From positions 62,001 through 126,000 of the forward strand of contig NZ_PIPL01000004.1 of assembly GCF_003987145.1 (NCBI RefSeq): a DNA stretch of 64,000 nt. Reading direction: 5' to 3'. Shown here one piece after another: positions 36,238 through 44,407 of the stretch. This stretch comes from Aliidiomarina minuta (GTDB lineage Bacteria; Pseudomonadota; Gammaproteobacteria; Enterobacterales; Alteromonadaceae). The notes below the pieces were generated by a model. It saw nothing but the letters and a program-made list of their open reading frames with translations. It was not told the origin of the DNA and ran no database searches. Each line of letters begins with the position of its first letter. Position 1 is the first letter of the stretch. A program made the position numbers and the translations under genes.

Positions 36238-37638
36238 TTATTGTTGCTGAATATCCGGGTCAGGTATTGGAGCTTCCGGTGTTTCTGCTCGCTCGGCTGG
36301 CATTAAGGCATCATTGACAGCAAATAAGTCGTCTTCGCTGATAGTCCCTGCGGCCTGTTCCAGGGTTAAAACGCCCCGAATGTAGCCATAGCGGGCTTCC
36401 GATAGATTGCGTCGTGCATTAAACAGGTTACGGGTACTGTCGAGTACATCTACAATAGTACGGGTACCGACTTCAAAACCTGCCTGAGTTGCATTTAAAG
36501 CACTTTCTGCTGAAACCACCGCTTGCTCTAGTGCGCGGATAGTGGAAATGTTTGCCACTACGTCCAGATAAGCCGTACGCACGGTACGTTCAACCTGACG
36601 ACGGTTCTCTTCCAGAGTCTGACTGACGGCAACGTAGTCATTACGTGCTTCTTCAGTGCTGGCTACGGTGCGACCACCCAGATACAAAGGCAGATTTAGC
36701 TGCAAGCCAATCTCGCTTGTGTTCAAGCCATTAGTCCTGAGTCTCTGATCACCGCTGTGACGTGTAGCATCGCTGTTGCCGTAGCTTGCACTTAGTCTGA
36801 CGGTTGGATAATGTCCCGTGCGCGCCAGTTCAATGTTCTGGTCGGCGATTTCAAGAGCGCTACGGCTGATTAATAACTGCAAATTTCTTTCGTGAGCGGT
36901 ATCCACCCAGCGACGCGCTCCGGTAGGTTGCGGTGATGCCGGGTCAAAGCGCTCCGTATTCAGCACCTGAATATCCTGATGTGAACGCCCGGTGATTTCA
37001 CGCAAGGCTTCAAGGGCAATTTCTACCTGGTTCTGTGCCTGAATTTCCTGGGCCAGGACATTGTCGTACTGTGCCTGCGCTTCATGCACATCGGTAATAG
37101 CGATCAAACCAACCGAGAAACGCTGACGGGTTTGATCCAGCTGGCGCTCAATAGCGCGTTTTTCTGCTCGTGCGAACTCAAGGTTATCCTGAGCGGCTAA
37201 TACGTTAAAATAAGCATCCGTAACACGCAGCATTAACTGCTGACGGGAAAGCAGATAATTCACTTCCGCCTGATAGGCCTGCTTTTCTACAATGCCGGTG
37301 CTGCGCCAGGTACCCAAATTAAATACCTGTTGCGATAAGTTAATTTCCTGGCCAAAAGTACGGGTTCTGGTGCTGTTAATAACGTTGGGGTTATCAATAT
37401 TGGCAGATTCTACATCCCTATAGGAATAACCTACCTGAAGATTTATTTGCGGCCACCAGTCAGCGCGGGAAACATCCACTGATGATTTGGCTGCATCACG
37501 TTCCGAAGCGGCACGTAGTAATTGTGGATCATTTTCTAGTGCCATGCGATAGATATCGGTAAGATCGGTGGCATTAGCGGTAATACTGGAGACGCCGAGG
37601 CTAATACTCAGGGTAAGCGTCAGTAATCTGATTTTCAT
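36238..37638 (-). CDS. tolC: Outer-membrane efflux channel TolC
   Basis: TolC forms the trimeric outer-membrane tunnel for RND pumps and type I secretion. The 466-residue protein has a signal peptide (cleaved near ANA-24), then two repeats of the outer-membrane-efflux-protein family with long heptad-rich helices, e.g. AEKRAIERQLDQTRQRFSVG and AEDALNATQAGFEVGTRTIV-like stretches. The gene order tolC / divergent nudF-DUF1249-parE is conserved in gammaproteobacteria, which supports TolC over other paralogues. It could serve the RND pump at the right end of the window, whose operon shows no outer-membrane gene before the edge. Confidence 0.93.
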   Translation of the reverse strand: MKIRLLTLTLSISLGVSSITANATDLTDIYRMALENDPQLLRAASERDAAKSSVDVSRADWWPQINLQVGYSYRDVESANIDNPNVINSTRTRTFGQEINLSQQVFNLGTWRSTGIVEKQAYQAEVNYLLSRQQLMLRVTDAYFNVLAAQDNLEFARAEKRAIERQLDQTRQRFSVGLIAITDVHEAQAQYDNVLAQEIQAQNQVEIALEALREITGRSHQDIQVLNTERFDPASPQPTGARRWVDTAHERNLQLLISRSALEIADQNIELARTGHYPTVRLSASYGNSDATRHSGDQRLRTNGLNTSEIGLQLNLPLYLGGRTVASTEEARNDYVAVSQTLEENRRQVERTVRTAYLDVVANISTIRALEQAVVSAESALNATQAGFEVGTRTIVDVLDSTRNLFNARRNLSEARYGYIRGVLTLEQAAGTISEDDLFAVNDALMPAERAETPEAPIPDPDIQQQ

Positions 37639-37857
37639 CGATATTTTCCCTTGTCATATTGGAAATTTTTATATTTCTGAGCCTGTAAATCCTAACTGGC
37701 CACATGTTAGCGCGTTTTGCTTTAAAAGCGTATGCTAAAGAACATTTTTTCGCCGCTTGCAAGTGTAACAGAATGTTTGATTGTAACGCCTCTGGATCGG
37801 TAACATATCACGCATTCAGGTTGTTTAAATTAGAGACTTTAAAGCAAAGGAGTTCCT

Positions 37858-38505
37858 GTGTCTAAGTTGACAGAAGGGAAAGTGGAGTTTTCGGCAGGGG
37901 ATGTACGGATTCTGGATAAAAAGCCTCTCCATCAGGGCTTTTTTAAGACCACTTTATATCGCTTGCAGCACCGCCTTTTTAAAGGAGGCTGGAGCGAGGA
38001 AATTGAACGGGAAGTGATGGACCGGGGCCATGCCGTGGTAGTTTTGCCTTATGATCCGGTGCGTGATGAAATTGTGATGCTCGAGCAATTCCGCGTGGGC
38101 GCGCTGGCCACCAGTGAAAGCCCCTGGCTAATTGAACTGGTGGCAGGCATGACAGAGTCTGATGAGAGCATTGAGAATGTCGCGCACAGAGAACTGGATG
38201 AAGAAGCCGGACTTACCTGTGATCGTTTAACTTACGCTATGAGTTATTTATCCAGCCCGGGCGGTTTGACTGAGCGGATATATATTTACATGGCGCGCGT
38301 AGATGCGACTCAGGCAAGTCTTTATGGTGGGCTTGATAGTGAGCATGAAGATATACGGATACAACCGGTAGCCCGGGAGCAAGTAATGCAGATGCTTGAG
38401 TGTGGTGTGCTGGATAATGCGGCGACGGTGATTGCATTACAGTGGCTGGCGTTGCACCATGAAGTCTTGTGTGATGAGTGGAATCAACAGGTAGATGAGA
38501 AGTAA
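37858..38505 (+). CDS. nudF: ADP-ribose pyrophosphatase (Nudix)
   Basis: NudF hydrolyses ADP-ribose to AMP and ribose-5-phosphate. The 215-residue protein contains a complete Nudix box, G-x5-E-x7-RELDEEAGL, around residues 96-118, and the ADP-ribose-specific SPGGLTERIYIYMA stretch with a conserved proline/glycine downstream. The start is a GTG (37858) with AAAGGAG six bases upstream. It is divergent from tolC and followed 3 bp later by the DUF1249 gene, as in enterobacteria. Confidence 0.94.
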   Translation: MSKLTEGKVEFSAGDVRILDKKPLHQGFFKTTLYRLQHRLFKGGWSEEIEREVMDRGHAVVVLPYDPVRDEIVMLEQFRVGALATSESPWLIELVAGMTESDESIENVAHRELDEEAGLTCDRLTYAMSYLSSPGGLTERIYIYMARVDATQASLYGGLDSEHEDIRIQPVAREQVMQMLECGVLDNAATVIALQWLALHHEVLCDEWNQQVDEK

Positions 38506-38508
38506 CCG

Positions 38509-38988
38509 ATGAAGAAGCGGCAGTACGTACATAACCTGCGAGAGATGCAGAGTCTGGCCGAACGCAACTATGCGGCTGCAGCCAGTTTGTTGCCGGATAC
38601 TTTTGCCGTAGGCGAGAGTCGCACCCTGGCTATTGGTGAGCAGCTCACTTTTGAAGTTAGAATACTGACCGATGCACCTTATACGACAGATATAAAAATT
38701 GAGCAGTTGCAGCCATTATCGCCTGACTATCTGAAGTCCAGCTTCACGGTACGTTTGTACCACGATATGCAGCTGGCGGAGATGATTGCCAGTCAGGGTT
38801 TGGACAGGTTTGCGGCTCATTATGAGCAGCCAAACGAGAACATGCATCAGCGTGATGAAAAACGTCAGATAAATAATTTTCTGGCCGATTGGCTGCGCCT
38901 CTGTTTCAATAAGGGCCGTTGGCAGGATTTGACAGCGCAGGCTGCCGGAATGTCTTTTAAGTTTCAGGTAAAGCATAATAATGAGTGA
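38509..38988 (+). CDS. yqiB: DUF1249 protein (YqiB-like)
   Basis: A 159-residue soluble protein of the DUF1249 family with no known biochemical activity. Recognisable are YVHNLREMQSLAERNYAAAASLLP and the HQRDEKRQINNFLADWLRLC segment near the C-terminus. It is located between nudF and parE; in E. coli cpdA and yqiA lie between yqiB and parE, but here the stop overlaps the parE start by 8 bases, so those two genes are absent from this locus. Confidence 0.9.
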   Translation: MKKRQYVHNLREMQSLAERNYAAAASLLPDTFAVGESRTLAIGEQLTFEVRILTDAPYTTDIKIEQLQPLSPDYLKSSFTVRLYHDMQLAEMIASQGLDRFAAHYEQPNENMHQRDEKRQINNFLADWLRLCFNKGRWQDLTAQAAGMSFKFQVKHNNE

Positions 38989-40867
38989 TTATAAAGCGGA
39001 TGCTATTGAGGTCCTGAATGGCCTCGAACCGGTGCGTCGACGCCCCGGAATGTACACGGACACAACCCGACCTAACCACCTGGCCCAGGAAGTTATTGAT
39101 AACAGTGTCGATGAAGCGCTGGCCGGGCACGCTCGTTCCATCACCGTAATTCTACATGACGATCAGTCTTTGGAAGTACTGGATGACGGGCGTGGCATGC
39201 CGGTTGATATTCATCCGGAAGAAGGTTTACCCGGTGTCGAACTGATCATGACTAAGTTGCATGCAGGGGGCAAATTCTCGAATAAGAACTACCAGTTTTC
39301 CGGTGGTTTGCATGGGGTCGGCATTTCAGTGGTTAATGCCTTGTCGACAAAGCTGGATGTAACGGTTAAGCGCGACGGTCAGGTTTATGAAATGAGTTTT
39401 GCTAGTGGCGATAAAACTCGTGAACTTGAAGTGACAGGTACCGTCGGCAAGCGCAATACAGGTACCCGCCTGCGTTTCTGGCCTGATGTCAGTTATTTTG
39501 ACAGCCCTAAATTTTCAGTCACTCGTCTGATGTATCAGTTACGCGCCAAAGCCGTGTTATGTCCGGGGCTGGCGATTAAGTTTATTGACCATAATCAGAA
39601 CCTGGAAGAAAACTGGTTATACGAAGGTGGTTTACAGGACTACCTGTGTGAGGCGGTAAAAGATTTTGAACGTATACCGGAAGAGCCTTTTATTGGCGAT
39701 TTCAGTGCCTCAGAAGAAGCCGCTGCCTGGGCTGTCACCTGGTTGCCTGAAGGCGGCGAGGGTATTCATGAAAGTTATGTCAATCTGATCCCAACTGCAC
39801 AGGGCGGTACTCATGTTAATGGCCTGCGTCAGGGCATGCTGGAAGCACTGCGCGAATTCTGTGAATTCCGTAACCTGTTACCACGCGGTGTGCGCTTAAC
39901 GCCAGAAGATATCTGGGAACGTTGTAGTTTTATTCTTTCCATTAAAATGTCAGACCCGCAGTTTTCCGGACAAACCAAGGAACGCCTGTCGTCACGGCAG
40001 ACTTCTGCTTTTGTTAGTGGCGTAGTAAAAGACGCTTTCAGTTTGTGGCTGAATGAACACACCGATTTGGCGGAGCAGATAGCTGAGCTGTGCATTACCA
40101 ATGCGCAACGTCGTATGCGTGCAAGTAAAAAAGTGATACGTAAACGGGTCACCCAGGGGCCTCCATTGCCGGGCAAACTGACTGACTGTGCCAGTCAGGA
40201 CACTTCACGCAGTGAACTCTTTCTGGTCGAAGGGGATTCAGCCGGCGGGTCTACCAAGCAGGCCCGGGATCGCGACTTTCAGGCGGTGATGCCGCTACGG
40301 GGGAAGATCCTTAATTCCTGGGAAGTGGACTCTGATCAGGTGCTGGGCTCGCAGGAAATTCACGATATTTCAGTCGCTTTGGGCGTTGATCCCGGAGCTC
40401 CTGACCTGGCCAAATTACGCTACGGTAAAATATGTATTCTGGCGGATGCGGATTCAGACGGTTTACATATCGCGACCTTATTATGCGCACTCTTTGTGCG
40501 CCATTTCCCTTCACTAGTGGCCGCTGGTCATGTCTACGTGGCTATGCCGCCGTTATACCGTATTGATGTCGGCAAAGAAGTGTTTTATGCACTGGATGAA
40601 AGTGAAAAGCAGGGTGTTCTGGATCGTATTGAAGCAGAGAAGAAACGCGGCAAGGTAAACGTGCAGCGCTTTAAAGGTCTGGGTGAAATGAACCCCATTC
40701 AGTTACGCGAAACCACCATGGATCCCAATACCCGGCGACTGGTGCAATTAACTATTACCGATATGCACGAAACTGAAATGTTAATGGATATGCTGCTGGC
40801 AAAAAAACGCTCAGGCGACCGCCGCAGCTGGTTAGAATCGAAAGGCAACCTGGTAGAACTGGCTTAA
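38981..40867 (+). CDS. parE: DNA topoisomerase IV subunit B
   Basis: ParE is the ATPase subunit of topoisomerase IV, which decatenates chromosomes. The 628-residue protein has the GHKL ATPase motifs (EVIDNSVDEALAGHA, DDGRGMP, SGGLHGVGISVVNAL) and the TOPRIM domain (EGDSAGGSTKQARDRDFQAV, PLRGKILN, DADSDGLHIATLL). MSDYKADAIEVLNGLEPVRRRPGMY is a classical ParE N-terminus, distinguishing it from GyrB (about 800 residues). parC follows after 3 bp. Confidence 0.97.
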   Translation: MSDYKADAIEVLNGLEPVRRRPGMYTDTTRPNHLAQEVIDNSVDEALAGHARSITVILHDDQSLEVLDDGRGMPVDIHPEEGLPGVELIMTKLHAGGKFSNKNYQFSGGLHGVGISVVNALSTKLDVTVKRDGQVYEMSFASGDKTRELEVTGTVGKRNTGTRLRFWPDVSYFDSPKFSVTRLMYQLRAKAVLCPGLAIKFIDHNQNLEENWLYEGGLQDYLCEAVKDFERIPEEPFIGDFSASEEAAAWAVTWLPEGGEGIHESYVNLIPTAQGGTHVNGLRQGMLEALREFCEFRNLLPRGVRLTPEDIWERCSFILSIKMSDPQFSGQTKERLSSRQTSAFVSGVVKDAFSLWLNEHTDLAEQIAELCITNAQRRMRASKKVIRKRVTQGPPLPGKLTDCASQDTSRSELFLVEGDSAGGSTKQARDRDFQAVMPLRGKILNSWEVDSDQVLGSQEIHDISVALGVDPGAPDLAKLRYGKICILADADSDGLHIATLLCALFVRHFPSLVAAGHVYVAMPPLYRIDVGKEVFYALDESEKQGVLDRIEAEKKRGKVNVQRFKGLGEMNPIQLRETTMDPNTRRLVQLTITDMHETEMLMDMLLAKKRSGDRRSWLESKGNLVELA

Positions 40868-40870
40868 ATT

Positions 40871-43114
40871 ATGAGTACTATGCTGGAAAGCGAAGAACAG
40901 CTTGAAATGCATCGCTTCACTGAAGATGCGTATTTAAATTATTCGATGTACGTGATCATGGACCGGGCCTTACCGAACGTAGGTGATGGCCTTAAGCCCG
41001 TGCAACGACGTATTGTGTATGCGATGTCAGAACTGGGTTTGTCGGCACTGGCTAAGTACAAAAAGTCAGCGCGTACTGTCGGTGACGTATTAGGTAAGTT
41101 TCACCCTCATGGTGATTCAGCCTGTTATGAAGCCATGGTGTTGATGGCACAGCCATTCTCATACCGTTATCCGTTAATTGACGGACAGGGCAACTGGGGT
41201 TCGCCGGATGACCCTAAGTCATTTGCGGCTATGCGTTATACTGAATCCCGTCTCTCGCGTTTCAGTGAAGTCTTGTTATCAGAACTTGGCCAGGGCACTT
41301 CGGACTGGATACCCAACTTCGACGGCACCATGAGTGAACCTCAGGTACTACCGGCTCGATTGCCGCACATTCTGTTGAATGGTGTAACCGGCATAGCCGT
41401 GGGTATGGCGACTGACATACCGCCGCATAATGCCCGCGAAGTCGCCAACGCCTGTGCCTTGTTGCTGGATAATCCGAAAGCCGAACTAGAAGATTTGATG
41501 GAGTTTGTAAAAGGTCCGGACTATCCAACGGATGCTGAAGTCATAACCCCCGCCAAAGATTTAGAGCAGATTTATCGTACCGGTCGTGGCTCGATAAAAA
41601 TGCGTGCTACCTACACCATAGAAGAAGGGGAGATTGTCATTGAAGCGCTCCCTCACCATTCCTCGGGTGCACGTATTCTTGAGCAAATCGCGGGCCAGAT
41701 GCAGGCGAAAAAGCTGCCATTGGTGGCTGATCTGCGTGATGAGTCAGATCATGAAAACCCGACTCGTCTGGTGGTCGTGCCGCGTTCCAACCGGGTGGAT
41801 ACTGACCAGTTAATGGCGCATTTGTTTGCTACTACGGATTTAGAGAAAAACTTCCGGGTTAACCTCAATATGCTGGGCCTGGACGGACGGCCCCAGGTGA
41901 AGTCGCTGGTGACTATTCTTGGCGAATGGCTGCAGTTCCGTCTGCAGACCGTAACCCGTCGCCTGCAATACCGCCTGGATAAAGTTGAAAGCCGTCTGCA
42001 TATTCTGGAAGGTTTGTTGATTGCTTTTCTGAGCATCGACGAAGTCATAGAAATTATTCGTACCGAAGATAAACCTAAGCCGGTGCTGATGGAGCGCTTT
42101 AAGCTCACAGCAACCCAGGCTGAAGCCATTCTGGAACTGAAATTACGCCACCTGGCCAAGCTTGAAGAGCAGAAGTTACGCGGCGAGCAGGACGAACTGG
42201 CGAAAGAGCGGGATAAGCTAACTACCTTGTTAAGCTCAGACCGTCGTATGAAGACTTTGATCAAAAAAGAACTGCTGGCCGATGCGGAAAAATATGGCGA
42301 TGACCGTCGTTCACCACTGGTTGAGCGGGGCGAGTCCAAAGCGCTGAGCGAGCGCGAATTGGCACCATCTGAACCTGTTACTGTAGTGCTGTCGAAAAAA
42401 GGCTGGGTACGTTCAGCTAAAGGCCACGACGTAGATGGTTCCGGATTAGGTTATAAGTCCGGTGACGAATTCCTGGCGGCGGCCAAAGGGCGCAGTAATC
42501 AGCCAGTTGTGTTTATCGACTCGTCCGGGCGCAGTTTTGCCTGTGAAGCCCATACCCTGCCTTCCGCCCGCACACATGGCGAGCCCTTAACCGGGCGCTT
42601 TAGCCTGGTCAGTGGCGAAGTTATTGAACAGGTATTGATGGGCGAGAACGAACAGGAATATCTGGTCGGTTCTGACGCCGGTTATGGGTTTGTGACTAAG
42701 TTCTCGGATATGCAAAGTCGAATGAAGAACGGTAAGGCATTGCTAAGCCTGCCAAGTGCATCCCGGGCATTACCACCAGTCGCCGTGTCTGATTTTGCCA
42801 CCGATCAGGTGGTGGTGATTTCCAACGAGGGCCGCATGCTGGTCTTCCCATTAGCTGATATGCCACAGCTGAGCAAAGGCAAGGGCAATAAGATGCTAAG
42901 CATCCCAACGACCCGCGCTAAGTTGCGCGAAGAGTATGTCAGTGCAATTTCGGTAGTGCCTGCGGAGAGCAGTGTGACCGTATTGGCGGGTAAACGTAAG
43001 CTGGTACTGAAACCTGCAGACCTTGAACACTATCGCGGTGAGCGCGGTCGTAGGGGCAATAAACTGCCTCGTGGACTGCAACGGGTGGATGCGATTCTGG
43101 CTGGTGAGCATTAA
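40871..43114 (+). CDS. parC: DNA topoisomerase IV subunit A
   Basis: ParC is the DNA-cleaving subunit. The 747-residue protein has the catalytic tyrosine Y123 in AAMRYTESRL and the quinolone-resistance region HPHGDSACYEAM, with S83 and E87 (equivalent to E. coli S80 and E84) unchanged, i.e. the usual quinolone-sensitive residues. The C-terminal part (about 490-740) is the beta-pinwheel DNA-wrapping domain. It is 3 bp after parE and co-transcribed with it. Confidence 0.97.
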   Translation: MSTMLESEEQLEMHRFTEDAYLNYSMYVIMDRALPNVGDGLKPVQRRIVYAMSELGLSALAKYKKSARTVGDVLGKFHPHGDSACYEAMVLMAQPFSYRYPLIDGQGNWGSPDDPKSFAAMRYTESRLSRFSEVLLSELGQGTSDWIPNFDGTMSEPQVLPARLPHILLNGVTGIAVGMATDIPPHNAREVANACALLLDNPKAELEDLMEFVKGPDYPTDAEVITPAKDLEQIYRTGRGSIKMRATYTIEEGEIVIEALPHHSSGARILEQIAGQMQAKKLPLVADLRDESDHENPTRLVVVPRSNRVDTDQLMAHLFATTDLEKNFRVNLNMLGLDGRPQVKSLVTILGEWLQFRLQTVTRRLQYRLDKVESRLHILEGLLIAFLSIDEVIEIIRTEDKPKPVLMERFKLTATQAEAILELKLRHLAKLEEQKLRGEQDELAKERDKLTTLLSSDRRMKTLIKKELLADAEKYGDDRRSPLVERGESKALSERELAPSEPVTVVLSKKGWVRSAKGHDVDGSGLGYKSGDEFLAAAKGRSNQPVVFIDSSGRSFACEAHTLPSARTHGEPLTGRFSLVSGEVIEQVLMGENEQEYLVGSDAGYGFVTKFSDMQSRMKNGKALLSLPSASRALPPVAVSDFATDQVVVISNEGRMLVFPLADMPQLSKGKGNKMLSIPTTRAKLREEYVSAISVVPAESSVTVLAGKRKLVLKPADLEHYRGERGRRGNKLPRGLQRVDAILAGEH

Positions 43115-43207
43115 GCTAAAAAAAAGGTCACACCTGTACGCTGAAACGAGAAATCCGTTTATGAAGCAGGTATACTTGGCGCATCAAAAACATAGTGAGA
43201 GTGACCG

Positions 43208-43942
43208 ATGTTAGCTGCAGTCAGACTATTAATTTTAGCAATTCTCTTTATTCTGGTTGGTGTGTTTGGGTGTTTGTTTTTAATACTGCGCCCATTCCAC
43301 CGCAATAACACCGCTATCATGGCGCATGCTTTTGGCCGGATGCATCGTGTTATTGGACTCAAGCTTGAGATACGGGTGCCGCCTGAAGTGGAAAAGGGCG
43401 GGCCTTTTGTATTTATCGCCAACCATCAGAACAGCTATGACATCCTTACCATGAGCCGCTCCCTGTTACCAGGCACGGTCAGCATTGGTAAAAAAAGCCT
43501 GAAGTGGGTTCCTTTCTTTGGTCAGGTTTACTGGCTGGCTGGAAATATTTTAATTGATCGCAAAAACAGCGGCAAAGCCCATGGCACTATTTCGAGTGCG
43601 GCTAATGCGATTAAAGAACGCCAGCTTTCAGTGTGGATGTTTCCGGAAGGTACCCGTAGTTATGGCAAGCGTTTATTACCCTTTAAAACCGGTGCTTTTC
43701 ATACCGCATTGCAAGCGGATGTGCCGATAGTGCCCGTGTGCATGTCGAGTACCCACGATCAGGTAAAGCTGAATCGCTGGCGTAATGGCACTGTCATTCT
43801 TGAAATGATGGCGCCCATTAGCACCGAAGGCCTGACAAAAAATGATGTTCGTCCCTTAATGCAACAGTGCCATGAGCAAATGGATGCTAAAATAGCAGAA
43901 CTGGACGCTGAGGTGGCAGCCAGAGATAAAGCAATTGCTTGA
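43208..43942 (+). CDS. plsC: 1-acyl-sn-glycerol-3-phosphate acyltransferase
   Basis: PlsC acylates lysophosphatidic acid to phosphatidic acid at the inner membrane. The 244-residue protein has an N-terminal membrane helix (5-28), the catalytic HX4D as H73-QNSY-D78, the FPEGTRSYGKRLLPFKTGAFH acceptor-binding block near 146-166 and VPIVPVCMSSTH. Placement just after parC is seen in enterobacteria. It is followed by rraB, whose likely start is 14 bp after its stop. Confidence 0.95.
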   Translation: MLAAVRLLILAILFILVGVFGCLFLILRPFHRNNTAIMAHAFGRMHRVIGLKLEIRVPPEVEKGGPFVFIANHQNSYDILTMSRSLLPGTVSIGKKSLKWVPFFGQVYWLAGNILIDRKNSGKAHGTISSAANAIKERQLSVWMFPEGTRSYGKRLLPFKTGAFHTALQADVPIVPVCMSSTHDQVKLNRWRNGTVILEMMAPISTEGLTKNDVRPLMQQCHEQMDAKIAELDAEVAARDKAIA

Positions 43943-43956
43943 TGCAGGAGGGCTTA

Positions 43957-44391
43957 ATGAGCGATCAGGAATTTGAAATATTAGACAGTGAACAGGCATG
44001 CCGTGCTTTTACCCGGGAAACCCTGAATGAACTGCAGGAAGCCGGTGCAGAACTGGAAACCGTGCACCTGATTGAGCATCATTTATTTAGCGTTAATTTT
44101 GATAACCTGGAAAAAGCAGTGGTAGAGCTGGTTAAAAAAGGGTACGAAGTTGACGATGCCGATGAAGTTGAACTGGACGACGGCAATACGGGGTATTGCT
44201 GTGACATCCTGATTGAAAGCCCATTACAGCAGGATGCCATTAATCAGCAGACGGACGTTATTTATGCGCTGGTGGATAAGTTTAATCTTGAGTATGACGG
44301 CTGGGGTACTTACCTGCCAGAGCTGGACGATGAAGAAGATTATGAGAACGAGAATGAGGATGAGGGCGACGATGCGCCCGTCATCCATTAA
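43957..44391 (+). CDS. rraB: Ribonuclease E inhibitor RraB
   Basis: RraB binds RNase E and modulates its activity on selected mRNAs. The ATG at 43957 (MSDQEFEILDSEQAC) has AGGAGG six bases upstream and gives 144 residues; a longer frame from 43939 starts inside the plsC stop. The body shows LIEHHLFSVNFDNLEKAVVELVKKGYEV and an aspartate/glutamate-rich C-terminal tail (LDDEEDYENENEDEGDDAP), as in the family. It sits between plsC and convergent valS; only 16 bases separate the two stop codons, with no visible terminator. Confidence 0.92.
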   Translation: MSDQEFEILDSEQACRAFTRETLNELQEAGAELETVHLIEHHLFSVNFDNLEKAVVELVKKGYEVDDADEVELDDGNTGYCCDILIESPLQQDAINQQTDVIYALVDKFNLEYDGWGTYLPELDDEEDYENENEDEGDDAPVIH

Positions 44392-44407
44392 CTCTTAACT
44401 ACTCCTG

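Noticed and set aside
41749..42339. 196-codon frame opposite parC
   Set aside because: Serine/arginine-rich antisense shadow of a well-supported gene, with no ribosome-binding site or domain.
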